From Thalassia testudinum (lineage: Eukaryota > Streptophyta > Magnoliopsida > Alismatales > Hydrocharitaceae): DNA of 64,000 nucleotides. Shown here in pieces: positions 24,242 through 36,271 of the stretch. Position 1 is the first letter of the stretch; each line of letters opens with the position of its first letter. The notes beneath the pieces are model-generated. The model had not been told where the DNA came from. It saw nothing but the letters and a program-made list of their open reading frames with translations, and searched no databases. The position numbers were made by a program, and so were the translations under genes. Location: positions 75,318,001 to 75,382,000 of the forward strand of contig JAZHRO010000002.1 in assembly GCA_037157565.1 (NCBI GenBank), given 5' to 3'.

Positions 24242-25380
24242 CTGATAACAATTACCGCATTATGTAAGTACAAAATCATCAAACATTGTCAGACTAAGTT
24301 ATGTATTCAGAATTGGGCACCATGCAACAGAGACACAACTGTATCAGCATGGCAAACCCAGAGAAACGATTACATCACAGGTGGAATTCAGAAAACCAGT
24401 CAAGAAATAGTTTTCCCCAGATTGGCAGTCTGAGAGATTGAATTGTGTAAAGAATTGCCAATTGGCATAGAAACCTCATGAAACCATGTTGTAGTTGCAT
24501 CATTTCAACCTTAGTGTTCTTTACTTTAAGGTTTAAACTTAAGAAGTTTTTTGCTTCATATTACTGTCATTATCAATGAACATGTTCCCAGATATCAAAA
24601 TCACCGACAACAATCTGCCAAATAAACGAACAATGGAGCCTGATCAAAGGAATATCACTTCCCTAACCACCACCTCAAGTAACAATATTATTATAATATC
24701 AGTATATTGATAATCCACTCAGTGTGTGCAGAGCCAACCGATAAGTTAGATTCTCCATTTGCTTTCCAAGTTCTTCTGAATAATATTTTGCAGAAGATAA
24801 ATTGTAAAAATTTGAATCATAAGAGTATTGGAAAATGTTGTATTAAAGTAGTATACTTCATGATTTTGGATTTTGTACTCTCTAATCACATATTTTTTCC
24901 ATGAGTTTTACTTTTAAGGTACTCCTATCTATAAGTTTGATCATAACATATAATTAATTTTTGTTATTGTGAAAACATTTAACAAATGAAATGTATATTT
25001 TATAATGTCAGTTAGTATATACACATTGCAGATGCCAATAACATAATATTGGGGTTAAAACTGAAAGAGAACCAGATTCATGATCAAGGGGCACTTCCAT
25101 TCGTTAATATGCAAGTAATAGTAGACAATGCTCTACCCAAACAATGCTACCATATCTTGAAAAGTTAAAAGCTGAGAGGGTGTCCAGACAATGCTAAAAC
25201 CATAGCCTAATTGCTCAGTTTGCAAGAAACCCAAACAAATGTGCTCCTAGAAGTGAAAAGATCAAAAAAGGTTTTGAGGATCCTTGGGATACTTATCCTC
25301 AAGAGTATCCTTGGAGGAGCACCTCTACATCAATAAATACAAAAATCAAAAAACACTAGTTTATATCAGGAACAAACTAC
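24242..25380. other. Unassigned DNA inside the CACTA element
   Basis: Possibly intron or flank of the captured ribosomal protein gene near its right end, otherwise AT-rich DNA without recognisable features. Confidence 0.3.
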
Positions 25381-25390
25381 ATTTGCATAC

Positions 25391-25700
25391 TAATTAACCA
25401 ATAAGCCATTACCTGCCAAAACTATAGCCATCTCGAAACAGAGGATTAAAATGTGTCTTTAGGTATATTGCAAGCAATCCACCATAATTTACAACACAAA
25501 TCAATTATGTAGTATATATGTCTACACCGAAAAATAGCTACTTAATCGTCCATTTTTTTGAGCAACTTAGTCAAATATCAAGAAGGGTCAGCCATATTTG
25601 CATTCGAAAATGACCAGCAAGCCATTACTCGCCAAACTACTGCCATCACCACACAAAGGATCAAACTGTCTCTTCACATATGTTGCGAGCAATGTGAAGA
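25391..25700. repeat. Direct duplication of a ~95-bp segment
   Basis: 25,391-25,485 and 25,603-25,697 share 'aagccatta', 'gccaaa-ct', 'gccatc', 'gattaaaa/gatcaaac', 'tgtctctt' and 'attgcaagcaat/gttgcgagcaat' in the same order. The second copy reads open on the minus strand (frame 25,588-25,800) with a sequence I do not recognise. It may be a piece of a captured gene. Confidence 0.5.
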
Positions 25701-25779
25701 TAAGCCCCACATTCCCTTGTAGCACCACCAAAGATCGTAACTTTACCAGCAACCTCATACAATTTCTAGTAGCTCCTTT

Positions 25780-26110
25780 CCTGCAGCATATCTTTCTCAA
25801 AAGGCCTCAGTGGATATATGGCATTGCTATTTAGGACATGTCCATAATAATATTATACAAAGAGTTATATCTCAGTTTTAGCTTCCGACTGTTAACTCTT
25901 CTGTTACTAATGTCTTAGATGGAAAAATCCCATCGCCAATATTTATATCAAACACCTACTATCAGCAATATAGCATTTGCCTTGGTATTTTTAGATGTCT
26001 AGATTTCTCCCCTTTTGCCATTCCAAGGGCATAAATACAGTGTAACATTTATTGATGATTTCAGTAAATATGTTTGGGTGTTTCCCTTGCAAACCAAAGT
26101 AGATAATGAG
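25780..26110 (+). pseudogene. Copia-type polyprotein fragment (GAG-pre-integrase to integrase)
   Basis: Read on plus with frameshifts, the stretch gives a GAG-pre-integrase-like segment (a W-H-x-x-L-G-H motif near 25,815-25,845), a spacer with 'SNTYYQQ', and the start of the integrase core, VTFIDDFSKYVWVFPLQTK at about 26,044-26,100. Ty1/copia elements have this order. The integrase stops after some 30 residues and the sequence continues as a LINE fragment in the same direction. Confidence 0.75.
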
Positions 26111-26640
26111 GAAATTTCAGGTTTAGCACAAGAAATTGAATGTAAACTGGAAGAAAGAAAAGCAAATATTGAGTTTGAGCTTGCTAATTTACAGGGGAGG
26201 TCAGCAGAAAAAAGCAATTGCAGTAGGGAATTGGAACTTCAAAAGTAATATGACGAGGTGCTGAAACAGGAGGAGGTGCATTGGTACCAAAGGTCAAGAC
26301 ATGAATGGGTTCAAAGTGGTGATAAGAATACAAAGTTTTATCACTTGCACACTCAGAATAGAAAGAGGAAGAATTCAATCAATTGGATCACCCTCCCAAA
26401 TGGAGAAGAAACTGTAGACCAAAGTATTATTAGTAATTGCTTCTACAATTTTTTCAAGGAATCATAGACCATCCAGAATTTAGAAATCAGACTTATGAAT
26501 TATTTTCTAATCAGCATTGTCCATCAGGGGTGGAAAGCAACTGGTGCACACAAATCCCAGATTAAGATGAAATTCATAATGTCCTATTTAAGATGCATTC
26601 GTGTAAAAGCCCAGGCCCTGATGGCCTTAATAAAACATTA
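26111..26640 (+). pseudogene. LINE fragment (endonuclease-RT linker and start of RT)
   Basis: Starting in the linker of a plant LINE ORF2, the frame reads KQEEVHWYQRSRHEWVQSGD and KNTKFYHLHTQNRKRKN, then after a stop the conserved KSPGPDGL-type motif at about 26,600-26,625. These are the signatures found between endonuclease and reverse transcriptase in plant LINEs. It is joined directly to the copia fragment and ends without an A-tail. A separate, unrelated LINE copy lies at 17,634-19,716. Confidence 0.8.
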
Positions 26641-26929
26641 GGTGGAAGATGAATATGCCAACAATAAAATTGATGAGGGAAATGGTAGATAAAATTCAGT
26701 TTAGCATTTACATATTATGGCTCAAGCAAATCAGATTACATATCATGAGGGAAATGGCTTATTCTCATTATTTTCCAAAATAATATGCTTGAGAGTAATT
26801 TAGCACATCAAACACATCAAGCATGATTGTTACTTTAGCACTACCTGAGAGTGAACTAATGCATAATATGACTAACCAACATACACAACTACTGGAAAAC
26901 ATGGTCACAAAGGCAATGGAAAGTACCGA

Positions 26930-27008
26930 GCCTGAGGAGTTGGCTCCCTTATCATGCAGATAAGCAAGCCCTCGAGCCATCCCAAGAATTATGTTGAATC
27001 TTTGTTTC
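26930..27008 (-). pseudogene. Receptor-like kinase fragment
   Basis: On the minus strand about 22 codons read KQRFNIILGMARGLAYLHDK, the helix-E region that precedes the catalytic HRD loop in plant receptor-like kinases. The reading then departs from the family, where HRD would be expected. This is a short captured exon piece lying between the left end and the genes of the CACTA element. Confidence 0.65.
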
Positions 27009-28788
27009 TAGTTAGGGATCCATGCTGTTCACCTATCAGGTAACTGCTAAAAAAAGAATAACACCACAAATTAGAGTTAGACAAAAAAGGGTGAAAGAAG
27101 GAAAAAATGGTAGGTAGATCTGATACCTGAGCTCCTTTTTGCCAATTACAGAATAATAACCAGAGTCCACTACTGTTGTCGGTGCTACTACCACTGTGAA
27201 AGCTTCATACATTCACCATAAATGCAAACATACTAATATCATTTTTTCCCACACTCATATGCCACAAATTCAAATATATATTCTACCATTCATATATATA
27301 TTCCATTAGTCACCACATGCATGATACTCATTTATAAATAAAACACATGTATATATAACATGTTTTGAAATGTATACATAAAACTAGACATGTGAAAATA
27401 AAAAAAATTTAGGCAACTATGTAATGGCTTTTATGCTGCCTATTCCCAAACCCCCACTGTCGTCATCAGGTGGATGAGGTGGGAAGTGACAAGAAGAATG
27501 ATCTGCACCACCTCGTCCCAATTTACTTAAGATTGCCTGAAACTGTGCTCGCATCTATGCCTGCATCTGCTCCCGTTCTTGTTGTGCTTCATGTCTTTGT
27601 CGTTCTAGTAGATCATTTGTCTTCTCTAACTTGACGTAACATCGTTTAATTTCTCTTGAAAGGTCTCCACCTGTGTCTGTAACTATTGCAACCTCTTTGA
27701 ACCCCCTGATCCCTTTCTTCCATACCAACTAGTAACAGTCTCACTCACACCAGCACTACGAACAAAACCACCATGCTTGGGGGGGCATAACTATCCTAAA
27801 TGCTTGCTCTACTGTCATAGGTTGTAATGGGCCAGTCTTTGATTGCTCATCCATATCATCACTAGAAGGATGTATCAACTCCATCATGCAACCTTACACA
27901 TAGTTGAGCTCACGGTAAGTTCTCCTAAATGTTTATCACTAAGTTATTCATCACTTGTTTCAACGAGCTTACATGTCTCTCTTAATATAATGGATCAATC
28001 CAAACACGGGAGCCATCAGTAGTAGACTTGCTATGACTCCACTCATAGATCGAAACACGATCAAGTTGTACACCATTATGGGTATTTGACTGCATATTTG
28101 AGATGTGCTTATAAAATAAGTTATCCTAAAGTTTAGCTTCTCCTATTTAAGTCTCCTAACTTGTAAGTTTTATAATAGATATTATAATAAATAGTTTTTA
28201 TATTGTCAATTAAGTTGGTGAAAATGTACTTACATAATTATCCCTCAAGGTATCTATGCTCATCTGTCCCAAGCAGTGGGTTGCAATCGGAGCTCTCGCT
28301 TTATTAGCTTTATTTTCTTTAGCTTGCTCCTATAACAGCAAATTATTGAAATTATGCCCTATTCATTTTACTTTTAGAATAGAAGTAATTAATATAAAAT
28401 ATTAATTACCTTCATGTTTTCTTGATCCCAATATTCGCAGCACTCCACCCAATGACCAGCTTGTACTCCTGGTGGCACGTCTCTCAATGCATCCTCATAA
28501 TTCTTACCAATAAAGAACTATTTATATATACAGAAAAGTTAGCAACACATAAAAGTAAATAGTTGTGTTATTGTGTTATTATAAACTCTATATCTATGCT
28601 TATGTCTTACTTGGCTTTTAAGCTCTTCTCTCCAACTATGAAGTGCCCTCTTTGCTGCTTGGAGAATATATGTAGTCGTCATTAGATTGGTTCCCCAATC
28701 ATATGTCATATGCATTTTATATTATAATGAATAATTAGATAAAGGATTTTAAGCAAACTTGTAACGAGCGTGCCCCAGATGCCTTTTA

Positions 28789-29680
28789 AGACGTCTGGGA
28801 GGTGGCCCAGACGTCTGTCAAGACGTCTGGGATCACATCCAGACGTCTGACCAGACGTCCGGGATAGTTTACAGACGTCTGGAGAACAGTTAGGTTCGCA
28901 TGGGAGATTCGTCTGCGCGCCTGTGCGCGCAGACCTGCGTTTCTGCCCTCTTTCTCTGCGGCTGCAGGCGGCTGCGACCGCCTTCTCTCTCCTCTCCGCG
29001 CGGCGTTAAAAGGGGGGCGTGCCTCCCCTCCCGTCTTCACCATCTTCCTCCTTCTTCTCCTGCCTATGCGCGAGAGCGAGCGGACGCGAGGGCGCAGCGG
29101 CAGCGGCAGCCGCAGTGAGCGCGGAGGAGCTGCGGCGTGCGAAGGCGGGGCTCTGCCGTGAGGGCGAGCTCGCCAGGAGCGGCTTGGCCGGCCGGCGGAG
29201 GGCGCAGGGGGCGCAGAGCGTCGCGGAGAGGGACCTGCTGCGGGCGAAGCAGCGGACACGCGAGGTGCGACGCGGGCGGCGTCGCGAGCGGAGGCTGCGC
29301 AAGGTTCTGATTCTGGAAAAATTTCCAGAATCAGACGTCTGGATTGATATCCAGACGGCAAGGTCGACGTCTGTGAGATCATATAGACGTCTGAAAGTGA
29401 GTTTCCGCTTTCTTATTCCTTCTTGTCGACTGACCGTACTGAGGGAGGGGGGGTTGGCTGTGCGCAGGTTCGCTGATTCGTCATCCTTTGCGAATCAGAC
29501 GTCTGGAAGTTGTACCAGACGGCGGGAGTGACCTCCAGACGTCCGGAGGGACCATCGGACGTCTTGGATCTAGGCAGACGTCCCCGCAGACTTCTGGACG
29601 TCCGGGGAACCAAGCCGAATAGGTAATTCTCTGATCCACCGTTTAAGACATCTGGAAGGAGTTCAAGACGTCTGATTTTG
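28789..29680. repeat. Cluster of ~15 GACGTC palindromes
   Basis: About 15 copies of the core GACGTC, mostly as AGACGTCT or CAGACGTCTGG, occur in two groups (28,789-28,880 and 29,330-29,670) inside solo LTR G. Several more are single-base variants (AGACGGC, AGACATCT). ACGT-core palindromes are bZIP binding sites in plants (established knowledge); binding here is inference. Confidence 0.85.
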
Positions 29681-29939
29681 CACAGTATCGTCTTTCTCGA
29701 CCCGTTTGGGCTCCGTTTTCCGCGATTCGAGTTGCGTTCGTTTCAGAATTAATTCCTCTACCCGCCTACAGTAGCTATACACTGTTTTGAGACTCTCCTT
29801 GTGTTTGATCCTTGTGATAAGACCTCGTTCGGTTGTAGTCTTGAGAGTCGCGGAGGCGCGTGGGATTCCCGATCACGCCCCCATTACTCCCGTTGTACCT
29901 GGTAGAGTGGCTTTAAGTATTAATAAAATCTGTTAAAGT

Positions 29940-30095
29940 ATGGAACCATAACTAGAACCTAGGGCTTTGCATGAATCCTAGGAATGAGAAATATATGGAA
30001 TGATAGCTCCTAGGTGTTGCATGAATCCTAGGGCCGGAAAACTAGATTGTATGATAGATCCTAGGATATGGCATGAATCATAGGATGGAAAAGCT
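29940..30095. repeat. Three-copy tandem repeat, ~52 bp
   Basis: The motif 'cctaggg...gcatgaatcctagg' recurs at about 29,957, 30,010 and 30,061 with short variable spacers, inside solo LTR G. Confidence 0.75.
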
Positions 30096-31879
30096 AGTGG
30101 AATGTATATTACTGCAGTCTTGGAAAAATGGAAAGGAATATATAAAGCTGCCTGTAAATTTAATTAACAGCTGCCTGTTATGAATAAAGAAACATGTTTG
30201 AGATCATGGAATTTGAGAACGTGAATCTGGAAAGTGAAACATATGATGTTCTGAAATAAAGAGCTGGAACCCTACGGGGAGTTAGGAGTGGAACTCCTGG
30301 AAAGAAAAAGGAATGGAACTGAGATGTAGTTTGTACTGTCTCTTGGGTACGTAGTACCAAGGGAAGTACCTGTACCTGTTTAGTGCAGAGTGGGGCCAGC
30401 CGCCCCAGGGACCCGGGGTTAGGATTGGCCGCTCTGTACCGACTTGTTGGCCCTCGTGTACGTAGTACCGAGGAGAGCTAGTAGTGTTAGGAGAGTACTA
30501 GCTACCCCACGGGCCCCGGGGTTCTGCTAGCCTCCTTCACCGACTTGTTAGGCCCACTAGGGCAAACTAGGGTAGTCAAGCGAGGGTGCGCGGACTGTGG
30601 AGGGGCAAGGCCCCGGTTTGGTTACTGTGGAGGGGTTGGACCCCTGTTACTGAGAGGGCTCTGCCCTGGTTCCGTGCTGTGCTTTGGGCGCACCCGTTAA
30701 CGGAAACGACTGACCGCGTGCCAGTGCGGGCTAGCTACCTGTGCGTTTATCGCGCGTGCCGTAGTCACCGTTACGTCTGTCAGTGACCTTGGGGTGGTTG
30801 ACTGAGGGTAGGATCACCACGGGGGACTCTCCCGGCCAGGAGAGCACCACGTGCTACTTCTACTTTTGGAAAAGACTGCAATCAAGATCGTCCCACGAGG
30901 ACATTCGAGATCAAGTAAAGGATCTGAGAAATAAATGAAATAGTGAGAAAAATTGAAAGATGTGAATAAAGGAAGTAATAGAACATAACAGCTACTGTAC
31001 ACTCTACTGTTGCCTTTAGTTAGTTTTCCACTCTACTCAGCATTTTGCTGACGTGTTACACTCGTTACCTTTTCAGGACCAGGTGTTGAGCAGCCAGGGT
31101 CGGCGGCTGCAGAGGACGCTGGGCCGAGTAGGGTCCAGTAGAGTTACCACAGCTTTTGTACCCCTTTTGTTTCTGTTCTAGTGAGTAGTTTTGTTTCCGC
31201 TGTACCTTCTTTACCTGGAGTTTTTGTTATATGATAAATGTTGTTTTACTGTTGTGGTGGTGCCTACTGTAGTAGTTTCTTTCCTTACTGCTGTACTTTC
31301 TTACTGTTAGTTATATTCATGCTGAATGTGGTTTATTTTACTGTCTTTTGGTTACTTCCTCGTTGGACGACTGGGTCTTGGGATTAGTCGAGTCAGTCCG
31401 GTTCTCGTGTCTCGTAGGGACTCGGGAATCGGGTCGTTACAAAACCAAATGAATGACATAACAACAGTATCATATTCATACCCCTAGCTAACAATGAACT
31501 CATCCTTATGTTGCTAAGGAACCTGCCTCCAATCAAAATAGCATGGGGGTATCAATAGTCTCACAAGTGTAGGGATCCTGCTATTAAAAGGTGCGTAACG
31601 TGAACATCTTCCACTACAATTTACTTCAACCGTTATTCGAGTCCCTTCAGTTAATTTTCTGAATTCCAAATTCCTTATCTTACCCCTTGGCTTTGATTTT
31701 ATACCTGCAGTAAACAAATAGTCAAAATAAAATTGTTATAAAGAATTAATATCAAAGAAAATTAATGTGAGTATTTATATACCATTAGACCCTACTTGAC
31801 TCTGCTCCTGAGATTGGCTCTGTGACTGACTCTATGGCTGATTATTCCGCTGAGATTGACTATGTGACTGGATTTGAGG

Positions 31880-32460
31880 AGGGTCTACAAATTGAGATGG
31901 TGCCTGCTGCTGGGACTGGTTCTGGGGATGGTGTAAGGGCTGAGCTGGCTGTTACTGCTGGGATTGGCTCTGGGGAGGGTGTAGGGGCTGAGCTCGTGTT
32001 TGCTGTTGGGACTGGCTCTAGGAAGGGTGTAGGGGCTGAGTTGGTGTCCGCTGCTGGGACTGTCTCTGGGGAGGTTGTAGCGGCTGAGCTGGTGTCCACT
32101 GTTGGGACTGGCTTTGGGGAGGGTGTAGGGGCTGAGCTGATGTCAGCTGCTGAGACTGGTTCTGGGGAGGGTGTAGGGCTGAGCTGGTGTTGGCTACTGG
32201 GACTGGCTCTAGGGAGGGTGTAGGGGCAGAGCTGGTGTCCGCTGCTAGGATTGGCTCTGGGGAGGGTGTAGGGGCTGAGCTGGTGTCAGCTGCTGGGACT
32301 GGCTCTGGGGAGGGTGTAGGGGCTGAGCTGGTGTCAGCTGCTGGGACTGGCTCTGGGGAGGGTGTAGGGTCTGAGCTGGTGTTCGCTGCTGGGATTGGCT
32401 CTAGGGTGGGTGTAGGGGTTGGGACTGACTCTGGGGAGGGTGTAAGGGCTGAGGGTGTGC
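31880..32460 (-). repeat. 48-bp minisatellite encoding a proline-rich repeat in the TNPA-like gene
   Basis: About 12 units of 48 bp ('gggactggctctggggaggg' with 'tgtaggggctgagctggtgt' on plus) follow one another. On the minus strand each unit encodes 16 residues of the type TSSAPTPSPEPVPAAD, in frame with the TNPA-like gene. The plus-strand open frames over this block are its mirror and are not genes. Repeat number is probably variable. Confidence 0.88.
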
Positions 32461-33062
32461 GTGCCTAGGTGGAAGCTGAGAGTGAGGTTGTGTATTTTGT
32501 TGAGTTCTATACTGAGGCCTAGATTTTTACAAGAGTATGAGGTGGGATCATGGCATGTCGAGTATCAGATCGAAGTCGAGTCTCAGGTAGTGGCAAAGTC
32601 TGAAGATTGGGCATGTGGGAAGGCAACTGGAGTTGATGGTCATGCTGTGAGTGGGGTTGAGGATCATGTTGGGGCTCAGGCTAGGTGTCGATGCTACCCT
32701 CGTGTCCTTGGACTGGTCATCTGGCTCAAATGAAGAGTCATCACTGCGCATATCAAGATGACGCTTTCTGTATGCCATCAACTTCTTAGGTGCCATCTAC
32801 AAATGTAAAAAAAATTATTAATTACAAAAAATATAATAGAAGGATGATTACATCATCAAATATATGATGTCATACTTTTTATAAAAGGAAATAAGAGATG
32901 AGCTACAAATTATAAAAGGATGAGTCATAATAATCACATAGCATTGTTCAATAAGATCAGCCTAGTACAATAAGAAAACTTGCAATGGAGAAAATATATG
33001 AAAAGATTTTTAGGAATGAAATAGTTAAACTCTAGAAAATAGCTTAATTGAAAACTTTTACC

Positions 33063-36000
33063 TCAAATATCAATATCCATTGCACCATGACCTATTTCTC
33101 CATCTTGTACCACATCTTGGTATGCTTCAAAATCAAAGTTGGGATCCTTATCATGTTGTATATCATAATAATCATGCAGCATTGTTCTTATTGGTACTAT
33201 CCAGCCATTCCTATCATTATCAGGCACATAAAAAATTTGTTCAACTTGACAAGCTAATGTAAATGGTTCAGATGCTTGAAGAATTGTACAATCCTTGTTC
33301 AAACTTATAAAATTAGTTTTTTTGTCCACTTTAATACCATATCTGCTGTTAAAAATATTAAACCAGTCACACTTAAATAAGATGACTCAGCGATCATGAC
33401 TATATTTGACTTCCACAATCTCTTTGATTTTCCCATAGTAACCATCACAACCAGTTTGTATGCCATCACATTTCATAATAACACCTAAATGTTGCGTCGC
33501 CTTTAAATCATCAATTGATTGCACTATAAATCTGAACCCATTTATTATATATCCATAGTGATAATGTGTATGACTTAAAGGTATGTTCATCATTACATCA
33601 AAATCTTCTATCCATTGCGGGTCATTATTTTGTTTCATTTCTTGCACACGAGTTCTGAACCAGTTAATTAAGTCTTCTTCACATCTAGAAATGTGTGAAG
33701 ATTTTCGAAATTCATCATAAAAATCCAAAATCTACTTTAATATATATATATGAGCTAATCGCCGATCATGTTCAGACATTGGTTTAAATTTCGTTTGTAT
33801 GATTGGCCTTTCTTGGATATCAAATACTGAAAAACAATCTTCCACATTTTCACTGTTTTGTCTATCATCATTCCTTTCCAATCGATTGAATCGATTATCT
33901 GGACCATCCATATACATCTCACAAAAGTTGATGGATTCTTCTACAAGATACCCTTTGACAATTGAACCTTCTGGCTTAGCCTTATTGAAGACGTAGTTTT
34001 TCAATTTTTTCAAGAAGCGCTCAACTGGATACATCCACTTATATTGAACTGGTCCAGCAATTCTTGCTTCATTTGCTAGGTGGAGTATAAGATGTACCAT
34101 GACATCGGAAAATGCAGGAGGGAAAATATGCTCCATCTTGCATAATGTGATCATAATTTGCTTGTCCCAATAGTCTAATAAGTGAGAATCCAATGTCTTT
34201 AAACATATAACCTTGATAAATTGGCTTATTTCTATCACAGAGTTAACCACTGGTTGAGGAAGCACTCCATGAATTGCTAATGGGAACAAGATTTGCATAT
34301 AAACATGACAATCATGTCTCTTTAACCTACTTACCTTCTTTAATGCTTCATTTACACATGCAGAAAGTTGTGATGAGAATCCATCTGGAACCTTGATAGT
34401 TTTTAGAAAAGATAATATCTTCAGTCGTTGCTCATCCTTCAAAGTATATAATGCCTTAGGAAAGTCATAACTGCCATCATCTTTATGATTTACGTGTAAC
34501 TCAGGATGAATGCCCAACATCTTCAAATCATTACGTGTCTTCAACGTGTCTTTTGGACTATTCGTTAAGTTTAGCATATCTAAAATGTTATCCATAACAT
34601 TCTTCTCGATATGCATCACATAAAGATTGTGATGAATTGTGAGATCTTGCCAATAAGGGAGCTCCATGAAGAATATGCTCTTCTTTTTAAATCCAGAATT
34701 ACGTAAACCTTTAAGATCTTTTAGAAACAGATGACCCAATCGGATATTACCAATCTGTTGTAACTTCTCCATTATTTTGTATCCTGACAACCTGATTATA
34801 TATGTTCTTAGAAAATTTCTTGGATTCTTGGATGAATAGCGACATGGTTTACCATCAAATATGTCTTTAAACTTAGATTGTCACAATCTGTGTTCAATTG
34901 GTAGGAATCTACGATGCCCTAAATAATATAATTTATTGCTTTCAGGTAAGCGCAAGTAATGAGTATCATCCATACATATAGGACAAGCCAACTTGCCTTT
35001 AGTGCTCTAACCAGATAAATTTGCATAAGCTGGGAAATCATTAATAGTCCACAACAGTGCTGCATGCATCTTAAAAAATTATTTTCTAACTGCATCATAT
35101 GTTTCAACCCCTTTATACCATAGCAATTTCAACTCGTCGATGAGTGGTTGCATGTAAACATCAACTGCATTTCCTGGTACCTTTCTCCCATGGATGAGAA
35201 GCATTAGCATTATAAATGAAGATTTCATACACATCCATGGCGGCAAATTATATGTGAAGATCACCACTGGCCATATTGAATATGACGGATGCATATTTTT
35301 GAAAGGATTGACTCCATCACTTGCAAGACCAAGCCTAACATTATGTGTTTTCTCTGCAAATAGAGCATGTTTGTTATCAAATGCAGCCCACTCATCAGAA
35401 TTTGTTGGATGATGCATAAGTCCATCTCGTGATTTGTTATTATGATGCCATGTCTTCCACTTTGCAGTTTTACTCGACATGAAAAGATGTTATAGCCTAG
35501 GAATCAAAGGAAAGTAACACAGTACCTTCCTTGATCGTTTCTTCCCTCATGTATTTGAACTGGCATTTTCTTCATATCTTCCTTCTCCACATTGCAGGCA
35601 ATTATTCAAGAATGCATTTTCTTTAGTGTACAACATACAATCATTCTTACAAGTATCAATCTTTTCACACTTCAAGCCAAGTAAGAGAAACTGTTTCTTC
35701 GCATCATACCATGACTGAGGAAAATCTTTGGGATTATTTAACAACTCTTCTATGAACTTAAGGACATTAGACATTAACTTAGATGTTGCCTTATTCCTCA
35801 TTTAATTTGAAACATTCTCAAAAGAAATAACAACCTTGACATGGAATTAATTCCAGGAGCAATGGGTTCCTCTGCTGCCTTCAATGGGTTCCTCACTTTA
35901 TCATTATCTATATTATCAGGATTTGCAGCCCTCATCTCTTCTAGCATCTCTGCAACATTATCACCTCCAATATCTTAAATGCGATTTTCAACATCATTAT

Positions 36001-36271
36001 CAATAGAAGAATAAGTGATTTCTTCTCCATGTGAGGTCCAGATTGTGTAGTGAGCCCATCAACCGGTACAAATAAAATGCTCAAATACTGTGTTACAATT
36101 ATGCATAAATTCATTCAAACAACTTTTGCATGGACAACAAATTCTCTCATAGAAGACTCCTCTTCTATATTGCTTCCTATCTTTATGGAATGCCCAGTCT
36201 ACGAATGAAATCACTTTGCTCTTATATCGAAAATAATAAGAAATTCTCAAACCAATCCAAGACTTACCCAT
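33063..36271 (-). pseudogene. TNP2-type CACTA transposase, broken
   Basis: The minus strand reads a transposase-associated domain first (36,271-36,059; MGKSWIGLR and a Cys-rich RICCPCKSCLN stretch), then a segment with 'HYTIWTSHGEE'. The TNP2 catalytic region follows (about 35,700-34,800) with NMHPSYSIWPVV, LPPWMCMK, a WTINDFPAY-like stretch and DDTHYLRLPESNK, visible across frames. A DUF4218-like part (34,790-33,740; LPYWQDLTIHHNLYVMHIEK and YPVERFLKKLK) and a DUF4216-like C-terminus (33,728-33,063; YYGKIKEIVEVKY, CDWFNIFN, VEQIFYVPDN) complete the family order. In-frame stops near 36,060, 35,800, 33,740 and 33,393, plus frameshifts, show it is inactive. In life it would cut the CACTA ends in the nucleus. 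Confidence 0.92.

Larger units (their letters stand above)
28760..31441 (+). mobile_element. Solo LTR, Del/Tekay-like, nested in the CACTA second gene (copy G)
   Basis: The segment starts TGTAACGAGCG and ends GGGTCGTTACA, the terminal pattern typical of Del/Tekay chromovirus LTRs, and is 2,682 bp long. Flanking 5-mers are AAACT (28,755-28,759) and AAACC (31,442-31,446), a target duplication with one difference. It separates two conserved parts of the TNPA-like gene. No gag-pol is inside. It contains a cluster of GACGTC palindromes (28,789-29,680), a GC-rich part (28,900-29,300) and a small tandem repeat (29,940-30,095). Overlapping long frames in the GC-rich part are chance. Confidence 0.82.
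27440..32796 (-). pseudogene. TNPA-like second gene of the CACTA transposon, broken and interrupted
   Basis: Reading starts at 32,796 with MAPKKLMAYRKR and an acidic segment, followed by a proline-rich minisatellite (32,460-31,880). A further exon at about 31,707-31,447 carries KSKPRGKIRNLEF and CYFDWRQVP, followed after the nested LTR (28,760-31,441) by LQAAKRALHSWREELKSQ (about 28,675-28,611), then GKNYEDALRDVPPGV with HWVECCEYW (28,526-28,410), KARAPIATHCLGQMS (about 28,300-28,240) and a C-terminal coiled-coil-like end near 27,440. These segments match the Transposase_24/PTTA-type product found beside TNP2 in plant CACTA elements, which binds subterminal repeats. Several stops and frameshifts are present, so exon limits are approximate and the gene is not functional. 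Confidence 0.75.

Noticed and set aside
28786..29531. Long frames of 170-198 codons on both strands
   Set aside because: They overlap each other in GC-rich LTR sequence with few stops, show low-complexity Ala/Arg/Ser content and no domain.
31822..32468. Gly/Val-rich plus-strand repeat proteins
   Set aside because: They are the opposite strand of the proline-rich minisatellite that is in frame with the minus-strand TNPA-like gene.
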